Assembly (NCBI GenBank): GCA_003131705.1
Contig: PKUY01000298.1
Span: 1 to 7,045, forward strand
Direction of reading: 5' to 3'
Origin: Acidobacteriota bacterium
GTDB lineage: Bacteria; Acidobacteriota; Terriglobia; Acidiferrales; UBA7541
Length of the DNA stretch: 7,045 nucleotides
The notes under the pieces were generated by a model, which was given only the letters and a program-made list of their open reading frames with translations, searched no databases and was not told the DNA's origin. The first letter of the stretch is position 1. Every line of letters begins with the position of its first letter. Of the stretch, positions 1-5,342 are shown piece by piece. The position numbers and the translations under genes were made by a program.

Positions 1-16
1 AACGCCGGAGCCTCTC

Positions 17-1069
17 ATGTCACTTCCGATTCTTCCCACCTCGCTGGTCGGCTCCTACGCTCAGCCGGACTGGCTGATCGACCGCGAAAAACTCGGCCAC
101 CGCATGCCGCCGCGAGTTCGCGCAGCGGAATTGTGGCGCGTCGCGCCCGAATGGCTTGAACAAGCACAGGACGACGCCACGCTACTCGCCATTCGCCAGC
201 AGGAGCTTGCGGGACTCGATATCATCACCGACGGCGAAATGCGCCGCGAGAGTTACTCGAACCGCTTTGCCACGGCGCTCGAAGGTGTGGACCTCGAAAG
301 CCCCGGCAAAGTGATCAGCCGTACGGGGAATGCCATTCCGGTCCCGCGCGTTGTCGGCAAAATTCGCCGCAAGCATCCCGTGGAAGTTCGCGACCTGCAA
401 TTCCTGCGCGCGAACACGGACCGCCTCATCAAGATTACCGTCCCCGGTCCCTTCACGATGACGCAGCAGGCGCAGAACGACCACTATTCAAGTGAGGAGG
501 AAATGTCCCTCGACTACGCCGCGGCCGTCAATGCTGAGATAAAAGATCTGTTTGCGGCAGGCGCGAACATCGTTCAAATCGACGAGCCCTGGATGGAATC
601 CCAGCCCGAAAAGGCCCGGCGCTACGGTCTTGCCGCCGTCAAGCGAGCCCTCGAAGGCGTCACCGGCACCACGGCGCTGCATATCTGCTTCGGTTACGCC
701 GCCATGGTTCCGGGGCGGCCCTCGGCGTATTCTTTTCTGGAGGAACTGGCGGGTTCCCCCGTGCACCAGATCTCGATTGAAACCGCACAATCGAAACTCG
801 ATTGCGCGGTTCTTGCGAAGCTTCCGGGAAAGACAATTATTCTCGGTGTGCTGGACCTTTCGACCAACGAAGTAGAGACTGCCGAGCTAGTGGCCGCGAG
901 AATCAGGCGAGCCTTGCCGTTCGTAGGCGCCGAACGCCTCATAGCCGCGTCCGACTGCGGCATGAAATACCTGCCCGCCGACGTCGCATTCGGAAAGATC
1001 AAAGCCCTGGCCGCCGGCGCGAAACTCGTCCGCGACAAACTGCATCCAGGCACCGCCTCCGGCAATTGA
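17..1069 (+). CDS. MetE C-terminal-type (core methionine synthase-like) methyltransferase
   Basis: This 350-residue cytoplasmic protein belongs to the cobalamin-independent methionine synthase superfamily (zinc-dependent TIM barrel). It starts with the typical N-terminus PTSLVGSYAQPDWL. It carries the family zinc-ligand pattern His222-x-Cys224 (LHICFGY), Glu255 (SIETAQS) and Cys314 (ASDCGMKY), plus the substrate-binding IDEP motif at 188-191. These correspond to H641, C643, E665 and C726 of E. coli MetE. Full-length MetE is about 750 residues with an N-terminal folate-binding half; this protein has only the catalytic half. Stand-alone members are known as folate-independent (core) methionine synthases that take methyl groups from corrinoid proteins or other donors, but some relatives act on other thiols. 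The exact donor and acceptor cannot be read from the sequence. GGAG lies 6 nt before the ATG. No pathway partner is adjacent. The family call is firm; methionine synthesis is only likely. Confidence 0.88.
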   Translation: MSLPILPTSLVGSYAQPDWLIDREKLGHRMPPRVRAAELWRVAPEWLEQAQDDATLLAIRQQELAGLDIITDGEMRRESYSNRFATALEGVDLESPGKVISRTGNAIPVPRVVGKIRRKHPVEVRDLQFLRANTDRLIKITVPGPFTMTQQAQNDHYSSEEEMSLDYAAAVNAEIKDLFAAGANIVQIDEPWMESQPEKARRYGLAAVKRALEGVTGTTALHICFGYAAMVPGRPSAYSFLEELAGSPVHQISIETAQSKLDCAVLAKLPGKTIILGVLDLSTNEVETAELVAARIRRALPFVGAERLIAASDCGMKYLPADVAFGKIKALAAGAKLVRDKLHPGTASGN

Positions 1070-1145
1070 CGATCTCATTGGGAGGGAACCTGCCCCTTGG
1101 ATCGTTGTCGTCTAGCGGTGTATTTCCGATTGCAGCGCCCGTGAG

Positions 1146-1151
1146 CTAGAA
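1146..1151 (+). promoter_or_regulatory. Candidate -10 element for the STAS gene
   Basis: TAGAAT lies 19 bases upstream of the STAS start codon, just before the ribosome binding site. It matches 5 of 6 positions of TATAAT. A 17-nt spacing would put the -35 at 1123-1128 (TTTCCG), which is a poor match. If it is used, the leader would be only about ten bases, so the element is tentative. Confidence 0.25.
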
Positions 1152-1170
1152 TAATCAACGGGAGACATAA

Positions 1171-1521
1171 ATGGCTTTGGGTTTTAGCGCTAGTACTCGT
1201 CAATACCGCGACATCACCGTTGTCGATGTTCGCGGCCGCTTCACCCTGATCGAGGGAGAAGCGATTCACGAGCTGATAGCCGATCTCTTCCGCGACGGCA
1301 GAAAGAAAGTCCTGCTAAATCTTCGAGACGTTTCCTACCTGGATAGCTCCGGACTCGCCCAGTTGGTCAGGGCTTTGTGTACGGCCAGGAAAACCGGCGC
1401 AGAGCTCAAAGCCGTGGATCTAAGCCCCCGCGCCGCCGAGGTCCTCAAGCTAACGAATCTGACCGCCGTCTTCGCGGATTTTCCCGATGAACAAGCCGCC
1501 ATTCAGAGCTTCGCGACGTAG
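1171..1521 (+). CDS. STAS-domain protein, anti-sigma factor antagonist type
   Basis: This is a 116-residue, single-domain cytoplasmic protein of the SpoIIAA/RsbV family. The N-terminal strand (ITVVDVRGRFTL, 15-26) and the core motif VLLNLRDVSYLDSSGL (47-62) are typical of the family. In these proteins the second serine of the DSSGL motif, here Ser60, is phosphorylated by a cognate HPK-type anti-sigma kinase. The unphosphorylated form binds that kinase and frees a sigma factor. Length fits the family (about 100-120 residues). The ATG has GGGAG 6 nt upstream (1160-1164). No kinase, PP2C phosphatase or sigma factor lies beside it, so it is an orphan; its partner must be elsewhere, and it could instead act in another partner-switching output. 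The family call is strong and the target unknown. Confidence 0.9.
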   Translation: MALGFSASTRQYRDITVVDVRGRFTLIEGEAIHELIADLFRDGRKKVLLNLRDVSYLDSSGLAQLVRALCTARKTGAELKAVDLSPRAAEVLKLTNLTAVFADFPDEQAAIQSFAT

Positions 1522-1646
1522 TGATCCCCAGCGTTTACCTCAGGACATATTTTTTTCAGGCCACGATGTTTTGCCGATGAATCACTGAATTTGGAATGGA
1601 ATTTGACGTCGTACGGAGAGATAGGGAAGAGAAGAATCGGACCGTT

Positions 1647-1694
1647 AAAACAGAAACGCGGCCCGTGACGGGTTCAACCCAGTCAGGACCGCGT
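1647..1694 (-). terminator. Rho-independent-type terminator of the small minus-strand gene
   Basis: Read on the minus strand, 1694 to 1656 folds into a long GC-rich hairpin. ACGCGG pairs with CCGCGT, the stem continues through one G-U pair, CC/GG and TGAC/GTCA, and ends in GGGT-TGA-ACCC. There are two single-base bulges. It is followed by the T-rich tract TTTCTGTTTT. The hairpin begins 16 nt after the stop codon of the 1711-1977 gene. Position and orientation fit that gene. The other orientation, towards the STAS gene, has only a weak T-rich tail. Confidence 0.7.
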
Positions 1695-1710
1695 CATTAT
1701 TTCTTAACAT

Positions 1711-1977
1711 CTAAGCCGCAGCGAGAAACTGCCACACAGTGCCGGTGTATTTCAGCTGAAATACACCGCCCTCATCTGCATGGAGAAAATAGCTGCCGTT
1801 CGGAATTCGATGATCGGTCGCGGAGCGCACGGAACACCTAGACCATTTCACGGGGCGGATACCCCGGCCATGTTGCTTTGTTTCGGCAACCAGGTGGATT
1901 CCATACTTCACGCGATACTCCATTCCCGTCGGTCGCGTCGGTACTAAACGTCCCAAGCCCTTGCGTTTTTGGCTCAT
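1711..1977 (-). CDS. Small basic protein of unknown function
   Basis: An 88-residue protein that I do not recognise with confidence. It is basic at the N-terminus (MSQKRKGLGRLVPTRP), with no signal peptide, membrane span or metal-binding motif. The C-terminal third (GSYFLHADEGG, then VFQLKYTGTVWQFL) reads like short beta strands around a turn. Support for it being a real gene comes from context. AAAGGTG lies just before the ATG, although the 2-nt spacing to the end of that motif is short. A well-formed terminator sits directly behind the stop at 1650-1694. A TATAAT box lies about 100 bases upstream. The coding sequence contains a perfect 26-bp palindrome at codons 70-79. It is convergent with the STAS gene and divergent from the kds genes. 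A non-coding reading cannot be excluded without homologues. Confidence 0.5.
   Translation of the reverse strand: MSQKRKGLGRLVPTRPTGMEYRVKYGIHLVAETKQHGRGIRPVKWSRCSVRSATDHRIPNGSYFLHADEGGVFQLKYTGTVWQFLAAA
1743..1768. repeat. Perfect 26-bp palindrome
   Basis: The half-site CGGTGTATTTCAG is followed immediately by its exact reverse complement, with no spacer and no mismatch over 13 bp per arm. It lies inside the 3' part of the minus-strand small gene and encodes the stretch GGVFQLKYTG there. It could be a binding site for a dimeric protein, a cruciform or hairpin-forming site, or a chance result of codon choice. Its symmetry is directly visible; any role is unknown. Confidence 0.85.
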
Positions 1978-2011
1978 ATCACCTTTGATGCAGCAAGAAG
2001 TTCTATGGTTT

Positions 2012-2025
2012 CCCGTATTTACGGG
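2012..2025. repeat. Short inverted repeat CCCGTA-TT-TACGGG
   Basis: Two 6-bp arms are separated by 2 nt. The repeat sits 35-48 bases upstream of the start codon of the 1711-1977 minus-strand gene. It could be an operator or leader hairpin for that gene. No regulator can be named. Confidence 0.4.
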
Positions 2026-2075
2026 TTATTTCGTTCCACCCAAGCGGGGTATGTATATCTTACAAATCGCTCATT

Positions 2076-2081
2076 ATTATA
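2076..2081 (-). promoter_or_regulatory. Candidate -10 element for the small minus-strand gene
   Basis: On the minus strand this is a perfect TATAAT, about 100 bases upstream of the ATG at 1977. No good TTGACA-like hexamer is found at 16-18 nt spacing (the positions read roughly TCAGTT), so only half of a standard promoter is visible. Confidence 0.25.
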
Positions 2082-2479
2082 GGTTTATACTTCACGCAAA
2101 CTGATCGAGAGCTAGAAATTAGACGACGCGACACCCTAGCGCTTTCGAACTATCGATATAGTACCACAGTAGCGGTACGGCGCCTACTCCATTCTCTCAA
2201 TTCACATCGACCGAAACCTTGATCAAGTTCAGTTCCAACATACTTGAACCGGTTCTGTCCTCTCGTCGGGGTCGCAATCCCCTCGCCCCGCACTGTACGC
2301 CAGCGATTGAGGAATGTCCCTGACCGACCGCTGCGAACCAAGTGTCACCGCCTGTTGAACGGAAGCCAGATCAAGTCATTGGAAACAAAGGGCGCGAGGG
2401 TGCGACGTCAGGTAGGCTGAAAAACGCCGCGCATGCGCTCGGGCTTATTACTCCGCAGCCCGCGCGGATCAATTCAAAG

Positions 2480-2508
2480 TTGAAAACCTTACCGAACCCG
2501 CATAGGCT
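2480..2508 (+). promoter_or_regulatory. Candidate promoter for kdsA-kdsD-kdsC
   Basis: TTGAAA (2480-2485) and TAGGCT (2503-2508) are separated by exactly 17 nt. The -35 matches 5 of 6 consensus bases, the -10 only 3 of 6. Transcription would begin near 2515, a few bases before the GGAGG at 2521-2525. That agrees with the kdsA start chosen at 2540 and with the region upstream being untranslated. Confidence 0.3.
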
Positions 2509-2539
2509 GTTGCAGCGCCCGGAGGCATCGACCACTCGG

Positions 2540-3436
2540 ATGGAAGCCCGCAGCTTTTCAATCGGCAAAATAACCATCGGCGGAAATTCACCGCTCTTTC
2601 TGATCGCAGGCCCCTGCGTAATCGAAAGCGAATCCCATGCGATGGCGACGGCCGAGCGCCTGGCCGAAATTACTGGCGCACTAGGCGTCCCGCTGGTTTT
2701 CAAAGCGTCCTATGACAAGGCCAATCGCTCCTCGGCTTCGTCCTACCGCGGCCCGGGGCTCGATGCAGGCCTTCGCATCTTGGCGAAAATCAAAAAGCGC
2801 ACGGGCCTTCCAATCCTCACGGACGTGCACGAAGTTTTGCATGTTGGTCCGGCTGCGGAAGTCTGCGATGTCTTGCAAATCCCGGCATTCCTTTCCCGCC
2901 AGACGGATCTGCTGGTCGCGGTCGGCCGCTCGGGACGCGTCGCGAATATAAAAAAGGGCCAGTTCCTGTCGCCATGGGACATTGCAAACGCCGCGGAAAA
3001 AGTGGCTGGCACCGGGAACCAGAAAATTATTCTTACCGAGCGCGGCACGTCTTTCGGTTACCAGAATCTCGTTGTGGACATGCGCTCGTTTCCCATCATG
3101 CGCAAATTGGGTTACCCGTTGGTCTTTGACGTCACCCACGCGGTGCAGTTGCCTGGCGGAGTGGGGAAGGCGAGCGGCGGCCAGCCCGAGTTTATCGAGC
3201 CGCTGGCGCGCGCCGGCACGGCTGTGGGCGTTGACGGCCTGTTTCTCGAAGTGCACGACAATCCCGCGAAGGCGCTTTCGGACGGCACGAACGCTCTCGC
3301 GCTCGACAAGCTTGGCCCACTGCTCGACAGAATTCTTCGTCTCGCGGCGCTCGTGCGCGAATGGAATTCTGGAGCAAGTGCTCCACGCAAAGGCACACCG
3401 CGCAAAGTCGAACGCCGTGCATGGCGAGCCAAATGA
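2540..3436 (+). CDS. kdsA: 3-deoxy-8-phosphooctulonate synthase (Kdo-8-P synthase), metal-dependent type
   Basis: This cytoplasmic enzyme condenses D-arabinose 5-phosphate with phosphoenolpyruvate to Kdo-8-phosphate, the committed step of Kdo synthesis. From the ATG at 2540 it has 298 residues, near the usual 265-285. Family motifs appear in order: IAGPCVIESES (22-32), FKASYDKANRSS (54-65), TDVHE (94-98), IPAFLSRQTDL (114-124), KKGQFLSPWD (138-147), ERGTSFGYQNLVVDM (167-181), FDVTHAVQ (196-203). Cys26, His200, Glu237 and Asp248 align at a constant offset with metal ligands C11, H185, E222 and D233 of the Aquifex aeolicus enzyme. Metal-independent enzymes such as that of E. coli have Asn at the Cys position. 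The frame is open back to a GTG at 2342, but those 66 residues resemble nothing. GGAGG at 2521-2525 is 14 nt before the chosen ATG, which is rather far. The C-terminus adds a basic tail. It is the first gene of the kds unit. Confidence 0.95.
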   Translation: MEARSFSIGKITIGGNSPLFLIAGPCVIESESHAMATAERLAEITGALGVPLVFKASYDKANRSSASSYRGPGLDAGLRILAKIKKRTGLPILTDVHEVLHVGPAAEVCDVLQIPAFLSRQTDLLVAVGRSGRVANIKKGQFLSPWDIANAAEKVAGTGNQKIILTERGTSFGYQNLVVDMRSFPIMRKLGYPLVFDVTHAVQLPGGVGKASGGQPEFIEPLARAGTAVGVDGLFLEVHDNPAKALSDGTNALALDKLGPLLDRILRLAALVREWNSGASAPRKGTPRKVERRAWRAK

Positions 3437-4464
3437 CGCAAGCGCGCCGAAAGAAAAGAACGAACCCGACGATTGTTAAGAAGATCGCTGCAAAAAAGCA
3501 GACGGGAGTGCTCGAGACCGCGAAGCGCGTCCTGAAAATCGAGGCCGCGGCCATTACAGGCTTGATCGAGCGCCTCGATAGCCGCTTCGCAAAAGCCGTA
3601 GAGCTTTTATACGCTTGCAAAGGCCGTGTTGTGGTCACGGGGCTCGGGAAATCGGGTCTCATCGGACGGAAAGTCGCCGCTACATTTTCGAGTACCGGCA
3701 CGCCGTCGCTTTTTCTGCACGCGGCCGAGGCGCTGCACGGTGATCTGGGAATACTCATGGGTGGCGATGTTCTGCTGGCGATCTCCTCGAGCGGCGAAAC
3801 CGAAGAGCTGATCGAGTTGCTTGAGGCTGTGAAGCGCCTGGGCATTCAGCTTGTTACGCTGACGGCCAAGCCACGGTCCACACTCGCCGGCGCGAGCGAC
3901 ATCGTACTCGACATCGCTGTGACCGAAGAAGCCTGTTCGCTCAATCTCGCGCCCACCGCTTCCACGGCAGCCGCACTGGCTATGGGTGACGCGCTCGCCA
4001 TCGCTGTGCTCGAGCGCCGCGGTTTTCGAGAAGATGATTTCGCCCTGCTTCATCCCGGAGGACGCCTCGGCAACAAGCTGCGCCGCGTTGAAGCGCTGAT
4101 GCATTCGGGAGAAGACCTTCCGCGCGTGCTCGCCACAGCGAGAATGCCGGACGTGATTTATGAAATGAGCAGCAAGGGTCTGGGCCTTACGGCCGTCACG
4201 GATTCGAATGGGCAATTGCTCGGAATCGTTACCGACGGGGACCTGCGCCGCATGATGCAAAAGCGCAAGAAAAACGTGCTCGATCTCGCAGCGGGCGATT
4301 GCATGACGAAGAATCCGGTCACACTCGCGCGCACCGAGCTCGCCGCATCCGCTCTGCGCGTAATGGAAGAAAAAAAGATCACGTCCGTGCTGGTCGTCGA
4401 CGCCGATGGACGGCTGGAAGGCGTCGTCCACATCCATGACCTCTGGACGTTGCAGTTATTCTGA
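3433..4464 (+). CDS. kdsD: Arabinose-5-phosphate isomerase (SIS plus two CBS domains)
   Basis: This cytoplasmic isomerase converts D-ribulose 5-phosphate to D-arabinose 5-phosphate, the substrate of KdsA. With the start at 3433 it has 343 residues (E. coli KdsD: 328). The SIS domain spans about 30-215 and two CBS domains span about 222-343, with TDGDLRR (267-273) and a closing VHIHDLW (332-338). Lys73 (GLGKSG), His102 (HGDLG), Glu125 (SSGETEE), Glu166 (TEEACSLNLAPT) and His207 (HPGG) fall at a constant +14 offset from K59, H88, E111, E152 and H193 of E. coli KdsD. The chosen ATG overlaps the kdsA stop as ATGA, implying translational coupling; ATGs at 3421 and 3361 are alternatives, and none has a strong ribosome binding site. 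The first 22 residues form a Lys/Arg-rich extension. The paralogues KpsF and GutQ have the same architecture, but the position between kdsA and kdsC favours KdsD. Confidence 0.93.
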   Translation: MTQARRKKRTNPTIVKKIAAKKQTGVLETAKRVLKIEAAAITGLIERLDSRFAKAVELLYACKGRVVVTGLGKSGLIGRKVAATFSSTGTPSLFLHAAEALHGDLGILMGGDVLLAISSSGETEELIELLEAVKRLGIQLVTLTAKPRSTLAGASDIVLDIAVTEEACSLNLAPTASTAAALAMGDALAIAVLERRGFREDDFALLHPGGRLGNKLRRVEALMHSGEDLPRVLATARMPDVIYEMSSKGLGLTAVTDSNGQLLGIVTDGDLRRMMQKRKKNVLDLAAGDCMTKNPVTLARTELAASALRVMEEKKITSVLVVDADGRLEGVVHIHDLWTLQLF

Positions 4465-4521
4465 CGATCGGACCACGATGTCTCTTCAGGTTTGGTCTGG
4501 GCTATTCAAGGGGCTGCGAGA

Positions 4522-5082
4522 ATGGCGATACGGGAAATTAAATTTCCGCCGAAAGCGATGCGCCGTGCGCGCAAAATCCGCGTGTTACTAATGGACGTGG
4601 ATGGCACCATGACCCCCGGTGTCGTCTGCCTGCAATCATTCCCCGATGGCAGCGTCGCCGAGCTGAAAGTTTTTAGCGCGCACGACGGTGCCGGCATCAA
4701 GCTCGCGAGCATCATGGGAATTCGCACCGGCCTGATCACAGGACGTGACTCGGCCGCGACGGCTCGCCGTGCTCGCGAGTCCTCCATGGAATTCGTGATT
4801 CAGGGGCAGCCGAAAAAGCTCGAATCGTACAAGGCGATTCTCCTTCGCGCGGGCGTCACCGACGAAGAAGTCGCGTACGTGGGCGACGACCTCCCCGATC
4901 TTCCCATCCTCGAGCGCGCTGGCCTCGCCGTCGCCGTCGGCGACGCTGTCCCTGAAGTAAAGCGCGCCGCGCATTACATCACTACCGTTCGCGGTGGCGA
5001 TGGCGCGATCCGCGAAGTCGTCGAATTGATCCTCAAGTCGCAAGGCAAATGGAAAAAAGCAATCCCCTTCGCCATCGCGTGA
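4522..5082 (+). CDS. kdsC: Kdo-8-phosphate phosphatase, HAD family
   Basis: This small cytoplasmic HAD phosphatase without a cap domain (C0 type, usually a tetramer) hydrolyses Kdo-8-phosphate to Kdo and phosphate. From the ATG at 4522 it has 186 residues (E. coli KdsC: 188). HAD motifs: motif I LLMDVDGTM (22-30) with nucleophile Asp25 and acid/base Asp27, motif II LITGR (71-75), the conserved QGQPKKL loop (95-100) carrying the motif III lysine, and motif IV YVGDDLPDLPIL (119-130). The C-terminal GGDGAIREV (158-166) matches the KdsC-specific glycine-rich tail that reaches into a neighbouring active site. The frame is open back to a TTG at 4492, but AAGGGG 8 nt before 4522 decides the start. 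It follows kdsD after 57 nt, presumably in one transcript. No lptC or lptA, frequent followers elsewhere, comes after it here. Confidence 0.94.
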   Translation: MAIREIKFPPKAMRRARKIRVLLMDVDGTMTPGVVCLQSFPDGSVAELKVFSAHDGAGIKLASIMGIRTGLITGRDSAATARRARESSMEFVIQGQPKKLESYKAILLRAGVTDEEVAYVGDDLPDLPILERAGLAVAVGDAVPEVKRAAHYITTVRGGDGAIREVVELILKSQGKWKKAIPFAIA

Positions 5083-5132
5083 GTCATTAACACGCTCACT
5101 GGCAGTCGTTCGTGTGTGCCCAGGAACGTTCT

Positions 5133-5148
5133 TGTGACCTCCGTCACA
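5133..5148. promoter_or_regulatory. CRP/FNR-family-type operator upstream of the cytochrome unit
   Basis: TGTGACCTCCGTCACA has the arms TGTGAC and GTCACA, a perfect match to the TGTGA-N6-TCACA half-site pattern of CRP-like regulators (also the core of HcpR and GlxR sites). Its centre is 61.5 bases before the TTG start of the small ORF at 5202 and about 200 bases before the cytochrome ATG. It lies in the non-coding gap after kdsC, where an operator is expected. Which regulator binds, and whether it activates or represses, cannot be told. Confidence 0.6.
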
Positions 5149-5201
5149 TCGCCATCCACTTGAATAGTAGTAAGTAAATATTATGAGAAGGGAGGAAGTT
5201 C

Positions 5202-5288
5202 TTGGTCCGCCAAGATTATTTTTTTCTCGTAATGCTCGTCATCGCGCTGTACTTTGCCCAATGGGAAGCTGGGCATTGGAAACACTGA
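5202..5288 (+). CDS. Candidate 28-residue single-span membrane peptide
   Basis: A short open frame begins with TTG, placed exactly 6 nt after a strong GGGAGG (5190-5195), the best-formed ribosome binding site in this part of the window. The peptide begins MVRQDY, continues with a hydrophobic run FFLVMLVIALYFA (residues 7-19) long enough to insert in the membrane, and ends in the polar tail QWEAGHWKH. The frame stops 54 nt before the cytochrome c gene and is downstream of the CRP/FNR-type operator, so both probably share a transcript. Small one-span subunits of respiratory complexes (CydX, CcoQ) are of similar kind, but no sequence relation is claimed. It could also be a chance ORF or a regulatory leader peptide. 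An overlapping ATG at 5183 in another frame has no ribosome binding site and an implausible product. Confidence 0.42.
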   Translation: MVRQDYFFLVMLVIALYFAQWEAGHWKH

Positions 5289-5342
5289 ACAGAGAAACGC
5301 CGAGCCCTTCGGAAGCCCAATCTCTTAGGGGTATCAAATACA

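Larger units (their letters stand above)
1978..2539. other. 562-bp stretch without a supported gene
   Basis: Nothing here looks like a conserved protein in any frame. The part from about 2000 to 2165 is more AT-rich than the surrounding genes. It holds several short inverted repeats: CCCGTA-TT-TACGGG at 2012-2025, ACTAT-CGAT-ATAGT near 2149-2162, GTACC/GGTAC at 2161-2178, TTGATCAA at 2219-2226 and GAACCGGTTC at 2246-2255. GGGG-TCGCAAT-CCCC near 2268-2282 resembles a tRNA T-arm, but no acceptor partner or anticodon arm accompanies it. An in-frame open stretch runs from 2342 into kdsA but has no family resemblance; I treat it as non-coding leader. Confidence 0.5.

Noticed and set aside
1541..1557. 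Run of seven T after the STAS gene as a terminator
   Set aside because: No stable hairpin precedes the T-run.
1596..1841. 81-codon plus-strand open frame
   Set aside because: It runs through the terminator hairpin and antisense to the small minus-strand gene, and has no ribosome binding site or family resemblance.
2265..2290. tRNA 3'-end-like sequence (T-arm-like hairpin followed by GCCCCGCA)
   Set aside because: No matching 5' acceptor strand, D-arm or anticodon arm upstream; the loop TCGCAAT departs from the standard TTCRANY.
2150..2341. 63-codon minus-strand open frame starting with TTG
   Set aside because: No convincing ribosome binding site, arginine-rich composition typical of a non-coding frame, no recognisable domain.
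2342..2539. In-frame N-terminal extension of KdsA from a GTG
   Set aside because: The 66 extra residues match nothing in the KdsA family. A plausible promoter and GGAGG lie inside this stretch, and the ATG at 2540 gives close to the normal length.
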